A DNA stretch of 64,000 nucleotides from Paraburkholderia silvatlantica (GCF_003096715.1 NZ_QEOL01000017.1:1-64000); one strand, 5' to 3'. Counted from the stretch's first letter, positions 7,425 through 16,950 are shown. The notes: generated from the letters alone by a model not told the origin. Made by a program: numbers and translations.

Positions 7425-8546
7425 ATGAACGTAGGTCTCGTAGGTTGGCGCGGCATGGTCGGCAGCGTGCTGATGCAGCGCATGCAGGAAGAACGTGATT
7501 TCGACCTGATCGAACCGGTGTTTTTCAGCACCAGCAATGCAGGCGGCGCGGCTCCGTCGTTCGCCAAAAACGAGACGAAGCTCAAGGACGCGAACAGCGT
7601 CGACGAGCTCAAGAAGTGCGACATCATCATCACTGCACAAGGCGGCGACTACACCAACGAGGTGTATCCGAAGCTGCGCGCGGCGGGCTGGAACGGCTAC
7701 TGGATCGACGCGGCCTCGGCGCTGCGCATGAAGGACGACGCCGTCATCATCCTCGACCCGGTCAACCTCGACGTCATCAAGGACGCGCTGGTCAAGGGTC
7801 AGAAGGACTTCGTCGGCGGCAACTGCACGGTCAGCCTCATGCTGATGGCGCTGGGCGGCCTGTTCCGCGAGAACCTCGTCGACTGGATGACGGCCATGAC
7901 CTACCAGGCCGCTTCGGGCGCGGGCGCGCAGAACATGCGCGAACTGCTCTCGCAGATGGGCGCGCTCCACGCATCGGTTGCGAGCGACCTGGCGAATCCG
8001 TCGTCGGCGATCCTCGACATCGACCGCAAGGTGCTCGCCACCATGAACAGCGACGCCATGCCGACCGAACACTTCGGCGTGCCGCTCGCGGGCTCGCTGA
8101 TTCCGTGGATCGACAAGGACCTCGGCAACGGCATGTCGAAGGAAGAGTGGAAGGGCGGCGCGGAAACCAACAAGATTCTCGGCAAGCCGGCCATGGGCCA
8201 GCCGGGCTCGGTTCCGGTGGACGGCCTGTGCGTGCGTATCGGCGCGATGCGCTGCCATTCGCAGGCGCTCACGATCAAGCTGAAGAAGGACGTGCCGCTC
8301 GACGAGATCGACGGCATCCTCGCCTCGGCCAACGACTGGGTCAAGGTCGTGCCGAACCAGCGCGAGGCTTCGATGCGCGATCTGTCGCCGGCCGTGGTCA
8401 CGGGTACGCTGTCGGTGCCGGTGGGCCGTCTGCGCAAGCTGGCGATGGGCGGCGAGTATCTGTCGGCCTTCACAGTGGGCGACCAGCTGCTGTGGGGTGC
8501 GGCTGAACCGCTGCGCCGCATGTTGCGCATTCTGCTCGACAAGTGA
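7425..8546 (+). CDS. asd: Aspartate-semialdehyde dehydrogenase
   Basis: A 373-residue NADPH-dependent enzyme that reduces aspartyl phosphate to aspartate semialdehyde, the branch precursor of Lys/diaminopimelate, Met, Thr and Ile. The N-terminal fold begins with NVGLVGWRGMVGSVLMQRM (nucleotide-binding loop). The catalytic Cys134 lies in GGNCTVSLML and the active-site His278 in RIGAMRCHSQAL. These match the Gram-negative type of Asd. The ATG at 7425 is preceded by AAGGG at good spacing. A longer in-frame ORF from 7221 overlaps the leader region and lacks homology. It is probably controlled by its own promoter and leader, and is followed by a terminator. Confidence 0.98.
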   Translation: MNVGLVGWRGMVGSVLMQRMQEERDFDLIEPVFFSTSNAGGAAPSFAKNETKLKDANSVDELKKCDIIITAQGGDYTNEVYPKLRAAGWNGYWIDAASALRMKDDAVIILDPVNLDVIKDALVKGQKDFVGGNCTVSLMLMALGGLFRENLVDWMTAMTYQAASGAGAQNMRELLSQMGALHASVASDLANPSSAILDIDRKVLATMNSDAMPTEHFGVPLAGSLIPWIDKDLGNGMSKEEWKGGAETNKILGKPAMGQPGSVPVDGLCVRIGAMRCHSQALTIKLKKDVPLDEIDGILASANDWVKVVPNQREASMRDLSPAVVTGTLSVPVGRLRKLAMGGEYLSAFTVGDQLLWGAAEPLRRMLRILLDK

Positions 8547-8586
8547 ATGAATTAAACTACGCGGCTAATGACGCGTAGACAGGGTG

Positions 8587-8617
8587 AAAAGCGCCGCGCC
8601 AGTCGCGGCGCTTTTTT
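8587..8617 (+). terminator. Rho-independent terminator after asd
   Basis: GCGCCGCG (8591-8598) pairs with CGCGGCGC (8604-8611), and the stem is extended by AAAA:TTTT. A CCAGT loop and a T6 tail complete a strong intrinsic terminator 40 bases after asd. ATTGCATGC direct repeats follow at 8619-8640 and have no clear role. Confidence 0.9.
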
Positions 8618-8710
8618 ATTGCATGCTTTTATTGCATGCATCGATGCAATCGCCCCGCAGCACACTCCTATTTGATCGACAGCCGCAAGAGCGGTATGCC
8701 AGGGCAACTG

Positions 8711-11044
8711 ATGATCGTTCGATTTGATTCTGTTTCCGCCGCGCCTCGCGCGAAGCGCGCCCAAGGGCGGCGCGCCATCCGCGCCACCGTGGCGGCGGCG
8801 AGTTTCCTGTTCTGCGGCTTCGCCGCTGCGCAGGGCGGCGCGAGTGCGGCGCCAGGCGCTGCCGCCAGTGCTGCCACGGGTGCGTCTTCCGCCGCGGCGG
8901 CGGTGGGCATCGCTGGACAATACACGGTTCGTCCCGGCCAGTCGTTGCACGACGTGGCCGTCGACGTCACGCAGTCGCACGACAAGGCCACGCTCGCACG
9001 CATGAGCCAGGCGCTCTTCAATGCGAATCCCGGTGCGTTCATCAAGCAGGATCCCAGCCGCATGCGCGTGGGTGCGACGCTGAACGTGCCGGCTACGCCG
9101 GACGTTTCCAGCGCGGCGGCGGGCATCACGGCGGCATCCGGTGGGGCGGCTTCGGCGGGCGCTTCGGCTGCCGCCAGCGCGCCCGCGGCGGCTGCGCCTG
9201 CCAGCACACCCACCGCTGCTTCGAGCGCTGCTGCTTCGAGCGCTGCCGCTGAGGCGGTAGCGGCTGCATCGTCGGCGGCTGCCGCCGCGACGGGCGGCGC
9301 GAGTTCGGCCAGCACTGCCGCGACGACTGCAACAACGGCCTCGGCAACGGCTTCGGCAGTCCCAGCGAGCAGCCCCGAAGCGGCTGCGCAAGGCGCTTCG
9401 GGCGCCGCTGCGCTGGGCGCCAGCGCAGCGGCGCCGGCGGCCAGCGACGCGCACGTGTGGAGCGGTTCGATCCAGTCGGCCCCGGCCAGCGGCGCATCGG
9501 CCCAGAGCGCGAAGGGCGCGCCCGTGACGGTCTCCAGCCTGCAGCAGCTTCTAGCCTTGAAGAACCGCGTGCTGATGGCGTTGCAGCAGCACGGCATCGG
9601 CAAGCCGGCGCAGACGGCGGGCGGCGCTTCCGCAGGTGCGCCTGTTGCGCAAGGTGGCGCGCCTGTGCAGAACGGCGCGGCGAACGCCGGCCCGGCTGGC
9701 GGCCAACCGGAAGTCTCGCCGATCGCCATGGGTGCCGTGGCGGCGGTCGTCGTGGCGCTGCTGGCGTTGTTCGTGCGCCTGCTCATGCGCAAGCGAAAGA
9801 AACCGGCTGATCAGGCGCCTGAGGTCTCGTCCGAAGCGCACGAGCCGACGCCGTCTGGATCGGCCGCCGCCGCCGTGGCTGCCGCGCCTGCGGCCGAGGA
9901 AACGCCGGTATTGCGCGAGCCGGTTACGCGCGCCGGGGATGAACCGGGCGTGAACGACGTCGCGCCCGTGGAGGAAGCGCAGTTTGCGCCGCCGGTCGAG
10001 CCGGCCGAACCCGCCGCGGACGAAGCCACGATCACGCCGGTGCCCACGCCAGTTGTGACGGCCGCGCCGCTCGAGCACGACGAAGCGCCGCCGCCGACCC
10101 TCACGGAGACGCTGCACCCGGCCGCCCCGCAAGGGCCCGCGGTGGCGCAGGAAGTTCACGCAGCACACGAACTGCCGCATGGCGTCGAACCGGGCGAACC
10201 GCAGACGCTTGCCGACGCGACCGAAGTCGCAAGCCTCGCCGCCGCGGCGGCGCTGGGGGCGGATGCGCTGCCGCCCGAAAGTGCTGGTGCGCCGCGTACA
10301 GCCGAAGACGCCGAGGCGCTGGCGCGCACGCTGGAGGAGCCGGCGCGCGCCCAACAGCCTGCTGCGCCCGATATCGCGCTCGATTTCGGCGATGGCGTAC
10401 CGCAAGCCGCGCCAGCCGCGCAAACGCCGCAGGCCGAACCGCCCGTCGCGACTCCGCCCATCGGTGAAGCCTTCGAGCGCCCCCCGGCGCCGCGTACCGC
10501 ACCAGAAATTCCGTCAGCACCCACAGTCACCGAAGAAGACACGAGCTACGCCGCAGTACCGATCGCGTTCCCGCACGATGCCGTCGAGGCGCTGGGCGGC
10601 CTCGACCTGCCCCTGCCGCCGCGCATCGGGGAGCCGGTCATGCCCACGCAGCCGCTCTCGACCGAGCCGGCCGCCACGCCCGAGGCCTCGGCGCGTCTCG
10701 CGGCGCCGTTCTTCGAGCCGCCTGCGCCGCTGGCGGGCCAGGCCATCGAGGCGGGTACGGCAGGCGCAGGCGCGCTCGCGGGCCTCGGCGCGCCGCGCTT
10801 TGGCGCGCTCACGCTCGACTTCGACCTGAACCTGCCGCCCGATGCGGCCGAGCCGCTGCCGGTCTTCACGCCCGAGCAGCTCGCGCGCATCGCGCGCAAC
10901 AAGCTCGATCTCGCGCACGAATACATCGCGCTTGGCGATGTGTCCGGCGCGCGCTCGCTCATCAACGAAGTGATCGAGTCGAACGATCCCGCCACGCGCA
11001 GCGACGCGCAGGCGTTGCTGTCGACGCTCGCTCCGCTTTCGTGA
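8711..11044 (+). CDS. fimV: FimV/HubP-type polar organiser protein
   Basis: A 777-residue inner-membrane protein with the FimV plan. It has an N-terminal hydrophobic signal (residues ~12-38) and a periplasmic LysM-like domain at ~69-130 (QYTVRPGQSLHDVAVD…). A very Ala-rich low-complexity linker follows, then a transmembrane helix at ~336-358 ahead of RKRKK, and a long acidic Pro/Ala/Glu-rich cytoplasmic region. The last ~55 residues form the conserved TPR-like FimV C-terminal motif (LDLAHEYIALGDVSGARSLINEVI). In Pseudomonas and Vibrio relatives FimV/HubP organises the cell pole and supports type IV pili. ATG 8711 has AGGG six bases upstream. ATG 8696 is an alternative start. truA follows after 16 bases. 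Confidence 0.85.
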   Translation: MIVRFDSVSAAPRAKRAQGRRAIRATVAAASFLFCGFAAAQGGASAAPGAAASAATGASSAAAAVGIAGQYTVRPGQSLHDVAVDVTQSHDKATLARMSQALFNANPGAFIKQDPSRMRVGATLNVPATPDVSSAAAGITAASGGAASAGASAAASAPAAAAPASTPTAASSAAASSAAAEAVAAASSAAAAATGGASSASTAATTATTASATASAVPASSPEAAAQGASGAAALGASAAAPAASDAHVWSGSIQSAPASGASAQSAKGAPVTVSSLQQLLALKNRVLMALQQHGIGKPAQTAGGASAGAPVAQGGAPVQNGAANAGPAGGQPEVSPIAMGAVAAVVVALLALFVRLLMRKRKKPADQAPEVSSEAHEPTPSGSAAAAVAAAPAAEETPVLREPVTRAGDEPGVNDVAPVEEAQFAPPVEPAEPAADEATITPVPTPVVTAAPLEHDEAPPPTLTETLHPAAPQGPAVAQEVHAAHELPHGVEPGEPQTLADATEVASLAAAAALGADALPPESAGAPRTAEDAEALARTLEEPARAQQPAAPDIALDFGDGVPQAAPAAQTPQAEPPVATPPIGEAFERPPAPRTAPEIPSAPTVTEEDTSYAAVPIAFPHDAVEALGGLDLPLPPRIGEPVMPTQPLSTEPAATPEASARLAAPFFEPPAPLAGQAIEAGTAGAGALAGLGAPRFGALTLDFDLNLPPDAAEPLPVFTPEQLARIARNKLDLAHEYIALGDVSGARSLINEVIESNDPATRSDAQALLSTLAPLS

Positions 11045-11060
11045 CGCTGCTGCAAGCCGT

Positions 11061-11876
11061 ATGCGTATCGCGCTAGGAATCCAGTACGACGGCGCCGCGT
11101 TTTGCGGCTGGCAGTCGCAGCCGCACGGCAAGACGGTGCAGGACGCGCTCGAGCGCGCGCTGCGCGAGTTCGCCACCGTGCCGCTGCCCACCGTCGTCGC
11201 CGGCCGCACCGACACGGGCGTGCACGGACTCGGCCAGGTGGTGCACTTCGACACCGGCCTCGACCGCACGCCGTTCTCGTGGGTGCGCGGCACCAATGCG
11301 TTCCTGCCCTCCACGGTGGCCGTGCAATGGGCCAAGCCGATGCCCGAGGCGTTCCACGCGCGCTTCGCGGCGTTCGAGCGCACCTACTACTACGTACTCT
11401 ACGTGAACCCCGTGCGCTCGCCGATGCTGGCGGCACGCGCGGGCTGGATCCACACGCCGCTCGACGTCGATGCCATGCGCGAGGCGGCGGCGCACCTCAT
11501 CGGCGAGCACGATTTTTCGTCGTTTCGGTCGTCGGAGTGCCAGGCGAAGACGCCGGTCAAGCATCTGTACCAGATCGACATCCGGCCGCAGGGCGACTTC
11601 ATCCACTTCCGCTTTCGCGCCAACGCGTTCCTGCACCACATGGTGCGCAACCTCATGGGTTGCCTCGTGGCCGTGGGGCGAGGGCGCTATCCGGCCGCGT
11701 GGATGGCCGAGGTGCTGGCGGGCCGCGACCGCACCGTGGCCGCGCCGACCTTCATGCCCGATGGCCTCTATCTCGCCCAGGTAGGCTATCCTGATGAGTT
11801 CGCGGTACCCGCGCCGCATACCGCCAGCGTGCCGTGGAGCGCGATCTGGAGCGATGCGCCCGAAGGCCGTGCCTGA
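11061..11876 (+). CDS. truA: tRNA pseudouridine synthase A
   Basis: A 271-residue enzyme that converts uridines 38-40 of the tRNA anticodon arm to pseudouridine. It begins IALGIQYDGAAFCGWQSQ. The catalytic aspartate is Asp51 in AGRTDTGVHGLGQVVHF. Later motifs HDFSSFRSSECQAK and FRANAFLHHMVRNLMGCLVAVGRG complete the family pattern. The start is 16 bases after fimV, an arrangement seen across Burkholderiales where fimV, truA and trpF are consecutive. No signal of separate regulation is visible. Confidence 0.97.
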   Translation: MRIALGIQYDGAAFCGWQSQPHGKTVQDALERALREFATVPLPTVVAGRTDTGVHGLGQVVHFDTGLDRTPFSWVRGTNAFLPSTVAVQWAKPMPEAFHARFAAFERTYYYVLYVNPVRSPMLAARAGWIHTPLDVDAMREAAAHLIGEHDFSSFRSSECQAKTPVKHLYQIDIRPQGDFIHFRFRANAFLHHMVRNLMGCLVAVGRGRYPAAWMAEVLAGRDRTVAAPTFMPDGLYLAQVGYPDEFAVPAPHTASVPWSAIWSDAPEGRA

Positions 11877-11961
11877 GGCTGCTCCGCGGGTCGCACCCGC
11901 AATCGCGGCGCGCTTGAAGCATCGGAATTGAATCATTGAAACCAACACTACACCTGGAACC

Positions 11962-12642
11962 ATGACGTCAGCCGAGCAACTCGCCCCCGCGCACCGCACC
12001 CGCATCAAGCTGTGCGGACTTTCGACGCCCGAGGCGGTTGCGCACGCCGTCGACCTCGGCGCCGACGCCGTCGGTTTCGTGTTCTACCCGCCGAGCCCCC
12101 GTTCGGTGAGCGTGGCGCAGGCGGTCGAGCTCACGCACGACCTGCCGCCGTTCGTTTCGGTGGTGGGCCTCTTCGTGAACGCCACGCCGCAGTGGATGAG
12201 CGAAGTGGCGAGCAACGTCTCGCTCACCATGCTGCAGTTCCACGGCGACGAAACGCCCGAGCAGTGCGAGTCGCTGGCGTCCGTTGCCGGTTTGCCCTGG
12301 TTGCGCGCGCTACGTGTAGCGGCCGATACTCAGCAGGCCGATTTGATAGAATCGGCTAATCGTTATTCATCAGCCAGCGGCCTGTTGTTCGACACCCATG
12401 TCGAAGGTTACGGCGGCGGCGGAAAGGTCTTCGATTGGTCACTTATTCCCGCAGGGCTCGCGCGTCGGGCCGTTTTGAGTGGTGGCTTGAACGCGCAAAA
12501 CGTCGGTGATGCGATTCGCCAGGTGCGTCCGTTCGCTGTCGATGTCTCCAGTGGCATCGAGGTTCCGGGCGCAAAGGGCGTGAAGGATCACGCCCGCATG
12601 GCGGCGTTCGTGCGCGCAGTGCGCGAAGCGGACGCGGGATGA
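11962..12642 (+). CDS. trpF: Phosphoribosylanthranilate isomerase
   Basis: A 226-residue TIM barrel that performs the Amadori rearrangement of phosphoribosylanthranilate to CdRP in tryptophan synthesis. The general base is Cys18 (RIKLCGLSTPEA) and the general acid is Asp144 (LLFDTHVEGYGGGGKVFDW). The phosphate loop is LSGGLNAQNVGDAI, followed by VDVSSGIEVPGAKGVKD. The protein has ~12 extra N-terminal residues before RTRIKLCG. ATG 11962 is the only start in a good position. It is separated from trpB by 77 bases. Confidence 0.97.
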   Translation: MTSAEQLAPAHRTRIKLCGLSTPEAVAHAVDLGADAVGFVFYPPSPRSVSVAQAVELTHDLPPFVSVVGLFVNATPQWMSEVASNVSLTMLQFHGDETPEQCESLASVAGLPWLRALRVAADTQQADLIESANRYSSASGLLFDTHVEGYGGGGKVFDWSLIPAGLARRAVLSGGLNAQNVGDAIRQVRPFAVDVSSGIEVPGAKGVKDHARMAAFVRAVREADAG

Positions 12643-12719
12643 ATCCGGGGCAGATGCCCCTTTGGCCGGCACGGCCCGCGCAATGCGGGTCCTTCCAGGT
12701 CCGGCCGAGCGAGTGACTT

Positions 12720-13913
12720 ATGTACAATTTGCCAGATGAACGCGGCCATTTCGGCCCTTATGGCGGCGTGTTCGCTGCTGAAACCCTCATGCAGGCGATC
12801 GACGAGCTGCGCGACGCCTACGCGAAATACAAGGACGATCCCGACTTCCGCGCCGAGTATGAGCGCGAGTTGAAGCATTTCGTCGGCCGTCCGTCGCCGA
12901 TCTATCACGCACAGCGCTGGAGCGAACTGCTGGGCGGCGCGCAGATCTACCTCAAGCGCGAAGACCTGAATCACACCGGCGCGCACAAGGTGAACAACGT
13001 GATCGGTCAGGCGTTGCTCGCGAAGCGCATGGGCAAGCCGCGCGTGATCGCCGAAACCGGTGCAGGTCAGCACGGCGTGGCCACGGCCACCATCGCGGCG
13101 CGCTTCGGCATGGAGTGCGTGGTCTACATGGGCGCCGAGGACGTGCGCCGCCAGGCCGCCAACGTCTACCGCATGAAGCTGCTGGGCGCGACCGTGGTTC
13201 CGGTCGAGTCGGGCTCGCGCACGCTCAAGGATGCGCTCAACGAAGCCATGCGCGACTGGGTCACCAACGTCGAAAACACCTTCTACATCATCGGCACTGT
13301 GGCGGGCCCGCACCCGTACCCGATGATGGTGCGCGACTTCCAGCGCGTGATCGGCGACGAATGCCGCGTGCAGATGCCCGAAATGACGGGCCGCCAGCCC
13401 GACTCCGTGATCGCCTGCGTGGGCGGCGGTTCGAACGCGATGGGCATCTTTTACCCGTATATCGACGACAGTTCCGTGCAATTGATCGGCGTCGAGCCCG
13501 CCGGCGACGGCATGGAGACGGGCCGTCACGCCGCTTCGCTCGCGGCGGGCACCGTGGGCGTGCTGCACGGCAACCGCACGTATCTGCTGCAGGACGAGAA
13601 CGGCCAGATCATCGAGACGCATTCGGTCTCGGCGGGCCTCGACTATCCGGGCGTCGGTCCCGAGCACGCGTGGCTCAAGGACAGTGGCCGCGCGCAGTAC
13701 GTGACCATCGACGACGAGGAAGCGCTCAAGGCTTTCCATGACTGCTGCCGTATCGAAGGCATCATTCCCGCGCTCGAATCGAGCCATGCGCTCGCATACG
13801 CGGCGAAGCTCGCGCCCACGTTGCCGAAGGAGAAAATCCTGCTGGTGAACCTGTCGGGCCGGGGCGACAAGGACATGCACACGGTCGCCGAGCGATCGGG
13901 CATCCAGTTCTGA
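12720..13913 (+). CDS. trpB: Tryptophan synthase beta chain
   Basis: A 397-residue PLP enzyme that condenses indole with serine. The Schiff-base lysine is Lys90 in HTGAHKVNN. The glycine-rich phosphate loop is CVGGGSNAMG and the tunnel/cation-site region follows (GLDYPGVGPEHAWL). Length and order match the classic TrpB1 type that works with TrpA. The gene begins MYNLPDERGHFGPYGGVFAAETLM. The alpha-chain gene is not adjacent but lies 1 kb downstream, after a DNA methyltransferase gene. Confidence 0.98.
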   Translation: MYNLPDERGHFGPYGGVFAAETLMQAIDELRDAYAKYKDDPDFRAEYERELKHFVGRPSPIYHAQRWSELLGGAQIYLKREDLNHTGAHKVNNVIGQALLAKRMGKPRVIAETGAGQHGVATATIAARFGMECVVYMGAEDVRRQAANVYRMKLLGATVVPVESGSRTLKDALNEAMRDWVTNVENTFYIIGTVAGPHPYPMMVRDFQRVIGDECRVQMPEMTGRQPDSVIACVGGGSNAMGIFYPYIDDSSVQLIGVEPAGDGMETGRHAASLAAGTVGVLHGNRTYLLQDENGQIIETHSVSAGLDYPGVGPEHAWLKDSGRAQYVTIDDEEALKAFHDCCRIEGIIPALESSHALAYAAKLAPTLPKEKILLVNLSGRGDKDMHTVAERSGIQF

Positions 13914-13934
13914 GCGCCCGGAGCGACGCAAAAG

Positions 13935-14861
13935 ATGCGTGACGAGTTCGACGAGCCGGAAGTGCCGGCGCCCGTGGGCGAGGTGAACACTGAGGTGAAT
14001 GCCGAGGTGAACGCAAATGCGGCTGCTCTGGAAGCCGCCGAAGCGTTCGCCAACGCAGCCGCCGGGTCACCCGCACTCGCCACGGTGCCGGAAACCATCC
14101 GGCTCCTGAACCGCGATTTTCTGACCGATGCAGCCAGCCTGCCCGACGCCTCGATCGACCTGATCGTCGCCGACCCGCCCTACGGGCTCGGCAAGGACTA
14201 CGGCAACGACTCCGACATGCGTTCGGGCGAGAACTTTCTCGCCTGGACGTACGAATGGCTCGACCTGGCGATTCCGAAGCTCAAGCCCACGGGCTCGCTC
14301 TACGTGTTCTGCACGTGGCAGTACGCGCCCGAGATCTTCGTCTATCTCAAGTCGAAACTCACGATGATCAACGAGATCGTCTGGGATCGTCGCGTCCCCA
14401 GCATGGGTGGCACGACGCGCCGTTTCACCTCGGTGCACGACAACATCGGTTTCTTCGCGGTGTCGAAGGATTACTACTTCGATCTCGATCCCGTCCGCAT
14501 CCCGTACGATGCCGCCACGAAGAAGGCGCGTTCGCGCAAGTTGTTCGAAGGCAGCAAGTGGCTGGAACTCGGCTACAACCCCAAGGACGTCTGGTCCGTC
14601 TCGCGTCTGCACCGCCAGCACGCGGAGCGCGTGGATCATCCCACCCAGAAGCCCCTGGAAATCGTCGAGCGCATGGTGCTCGCGAGCTGCCCGCCGGGCG
14701 GCCGCGTGCTGGACCCGTTCATGGGCAGCGGCACCACGGCAGTGGCTTGCACGCGTCAGCAGCGCGAATTCGTCGGCTATGAAATTAACGAAAGTTACTG
14801 CGCGATCGCGCGCGAACGCGTCAGCGCGGCCGCCGCATGCGCCGTCGCGGCCGGTGCCTGA
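13935..14861 (+). CDS. Orphan DNA adenine methyltransferase between trpB and trpA
   Basis: A 308-residue S-adenosylmethionine-dependent DNA methyltransferase of the beta class. The catalytic motif IV DPPYGLGKDYGN starts at Asp80 and precedes the target-recognition region. The SAM-binding motif I DPFMGSGTT starts at Asp260, near the C-terminus. An acidic Glu/Ala/Asn-rich stretch of about 45 residues precedes the domain. DPPY indicates N6-adenine (or N4-cytosine) methylation. No restriction enzyme gene is adjacent, so it is an orphan. It sits 21 bases after trpB and 53 before trpA and is presumably co-transcribed. A homologue at this position in Burkholderia cenocepacia has, as I recall, been linked to GTWWAC methylation. 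That link is not verified here. Confidence 0.9.
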   Translation: MRDEFDEPEVPAPVGEVNTEVNAEVNANAAALEAAEAFANAAAGSPALATVPETIRLLNRDFLTDAASLPDASIDLIVADPPYGLGKDYGNDSDMRSGENFLAWTYEWLDLAIPKLKPTGSLYVFCTWQYAPEIFVYLKSKLTMINEIVWDRRVPSMGGTTRRFTSVHDNIGFFAVSKDYYFDLDPVRIPYDAATKKARSRKLFEGSKWLELGYNPKDVWSVSRLHRQHAERVDHPTQKPLEIVERMVLASCPPGGRVLDPFMGSGTTAVACTRQQREFVGYEINESYCAIARERVSAAAACAVAAGA

Positions 14862-14914
14862 TGCGCCGCCGCCGGACCCACGCCCAGTAACGCCTAAAAG
14901 CTGAGGATCCTGAA

Positions 14915-15724
14915 ATGTCCCGTATCAAAACCACGTTCGAGGCGCTCGCCGCCCAAGGCCGCAAAGGCCTGATCCCTTTCATGACGGCAGGCGACCCCGA
15001 TCCCGCACGAACCGTCGAGTTCATGCACGCGCTGGCGGCCGGCGGCGCCGATGTCATCGAGCTGGGCGTGCCGTTTTCCGACCCGATGGCCGACGGTCCC
15101 GTGATCCAGCAGTCGTCCGAGCGCGCGCTCGAGAAGGGCGTGACGCTCAAGAGCGTGCTCGCCGACGTGAAGCGCTTTCGCGAAACCGACGACAAGACGC
15201 CCGTCGTGCTGATGGGCTACGCGAATCCCATCGAACGCATGGGTGCCGACGCCTTCGCGCAGGCCGCGAAGGAAGCGGGCGTGGACGGCGTGCTCGTGGT
15301 GGACTATCCGCCCGAGGAGTCGGTCGAGTTCGCGGCGAAGATGAAGGCCGCCGACATCGATCCGATCTTTCTGCTCGCGCCGACTTCGACGGATGAACGA
15401 ATCGCGGAAGTGGGTCAGGCCGCGAGCGGCTATGTTTATTACGTCTCGCTCAAGGGCGTGACGGGCGCCGCGAATCTGGACGTTTCGAGCATCGCGGGTA
15501 AAATCCCGGCGATCAAGAAACATGTCTCGCTGCCCGTGGGCGTGGGCTTCGGCATTCGCGACGCGCAAACGGCCGCTGCTGTTGCGCAGGTGTCGGACGC
15601 CGTGGTGATCGGCAGCCGCATTGTTCAGTTGCTCGAACAGGCCACGCCGGAGACGGCCGCCGACACACTCACGCAGTTCATCACGGGCATACGCGCGGCG
15701 CTGGATGAGGTCTCCGTCGCGTAG
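14915..15724 (+). CDS. trpA: Tryptophan synthase alpha chain
   Basis: A 269-residue TIM barrel that cleaves indole-3-glycerol phosphate to indole, which passes through a tunnel to TrpB. The catalytic Glu is in ADVIELGVPFSDPMADGPVIQ and the catalytic Asp in GVLVVDYPPEES. The phosphate loops are VSLKGVTGA and VGVGFGIRDAQTAAAV. A GAGGA ribosome site lies just before ATG 14915. It ends the trp part of the operon. A promoter-like element for accD begins about 20 bases beyond its stop. Confidence 0.98.
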   Translation: MSRIKTTFEALAAQGRKGLIPFMTAGDPDPARTVEFMHALAAGGADVIELGVPFSDPMADGPVIQQSSERALEKGVTLKSVLADVKRFRETDDKTPVVLMGYANPIERMGADAFAQAAKEAGVDGVLVVDYPPEESVEFAAKMKAADIDPIFLLAPTSTDERIAEVGQAASGYVYYVSLKGVTGAANLDVSSIAGKIPAIKKHVSLPVGVGFGIRDAQTAAAVAQVSDAVVIGSRIVQLLEQATPETAADTLTQFITGIRAALDEVSVA

Positions 15725-15743
15725 GCCGCAGGCCCTGGCGTAG

Positions 15744-15771
15744 TTGGCTGGATTCGAGACTGCTGTAAAAT
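15744..15771 (+). promoter_or_regulatory. Candidate sigma-70 promoter for accD-folC
   Basis: TTGGCT (15744-15749), a 16-nt spacer and TAAAAT (15766-15771) lie in the 156-base gap between trpA and accD. Matches are 4 of 6 and 5 of 6 to consensus. This would allow accD expression independent of trp control. Confidence 0.5.
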
Positions 15772-15880
15772 CCACTTTTCGCCATGCGCGGTCGGGGTCG
15801 GAACCCGGTCGGTTTTACCGATCGGACGATGAAACGGTCCGCCGCGCCCGCGCATCACGAAGGTCAAGGAAGGAACATCA

Positions 15881-16753
15881 ATGAGCTGGCTCGATAAACT
15901 GCTGCCGCCCAAGATCAAGCAAACCGATCCGAAAAGCCGCAAGAGCATTCCGGAAGGGTTGTGGATCAAGTGCCCGTCGTGCGAAGCGGTTCTGTACCGC
16001 AACGACGTCGAGGCGAATCTCCACGTCTGCCCGAAGTGCGATCACCACATGCGCATTGGCGCGCGCGAGCGTCTGGACGGCCTGCTCGATCCGGAAGGCC
16101 GCTATGAAATCGGTCAGGAAATCATCCCGGTCGACGCGCTCAAGTTCAAGGACAGCCGCAAGTATCCGGACCGCCTGAAAGAGGCGATGGACGAAACCGG
16201 CGAAACCGACGCCATGGTGGTGATGGGCGGCGCGATCCGCACGCTGCCCGTGGTGGTGGCCTGCTTCGAGTTCTCGTTCATGGGCGGGTCGATGGGTTCG
16301 GTGGTCGGCGAGCGTTTCGCGCGCGGCGCGCAAAACGCGCTCGAGCAGCAAGTGCCGTTCATCTGCTTCACGGCTTCGGGCGGCGCGCGCATGCAGGAAA
16401 GCCTGCTTTCGCTCATGCAGATGGCCAAGACCACGGCCATGCTGACGAAGCTGGCCGAAGCCCGGCTGCCGTTCATTTCCGTGCTGACCGACCCGACGAT
16501 GGGCGGCGTTTCGGCGAGCTTCGCGTTCCTTGGCGACGTGGTGATCGCCGAGCCGAAGGCGCTGATCGGCTTTGCCGGCCCGCGCGTGATCGAGCAGACC
16601 GTGCGCGAAAAGCTGCCGGAAGGCTTCCAGCGCGCCGAATTCCTGCTGCAGAAGGGCGCGATCGACATGATCGTGGATCGCCGCAAGCTGCGCGACGAAA
16701 TCGCGCAAATGCTGGCGCTGCTGCAGCGTCAGCCCGCCGACGCGGTGGCTTGA
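15881..16753 (+). CDS. accD: Acetyl-CoA carboxylase, carboxyltransferase beta subunit
   Basis: A 290-residue subunit that, with AccA, transfers carboxyl from biotin to acetyl-CoA to form malonyl-CoA. An N-terminal four-cysteine zinc ribbon is visible: Cys31, Cys34, Cys50 and Cys53. The crotonase-fold core includes FTASGGARMQESLLSLMQMAKT and SVLTDPTMGGVSASFAFLGD, which form the CoA and carboxybiotin pockets. Length matches bacterial AccD. AGGAA lies before ATG 15881. folC follows, as in most beta- and gamma-proteobacteria. Confidence 0.98.
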   Translation: MSWLDKLLPPKIKQTDPKSRKSIPEGLWIKCPSCEAVLYRNDVEANLHVCPKCDHHMRIGARERLDGLLDPEGRYEIGQEIIPVDALKFKDSRKYPDRLKEAMDETGETDAMVVMGGAIRTLPVVVACFEFSFMGGSMGSVVGERFARGAQNALEQQVPFICFTASGGARMQESLLSLMQMAKTTAMLTKLAEARLPFISVLTDPTMGGVSASFAFLGDVVIAEPKALIGFAGPRVIEQTVREKLPEGFQRAEFLLQKGAIDMIVDRRKLRDEIAQMLALLQRQPADAVA

Positions 16754-16950
16754 GCCCTGCCTTGAGCGATCCGCGGCGCTGCGTGCGCCGCAAGCCGCAA
16801 GCCGCAACGCTCTACCCAACGCGCCGCGAGCGAAAGCAAGCGGCGCGTTGTCATTTCCGCGATAATGCCGTTCTTTCGAAGCGGATCATTCGCGTGAACC
16901 CTCCGCCGCCGGCGGCGTCTCACGCGCAGCACCTGGCAATTTCCATCCTG

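Noticed and set aside
8619..8660. ATTGCATGC repeats and partial palindrome after the asd terminator
   Set aside because: Two short copies only and imperfect symmetry, with no relation to a recognisable site.
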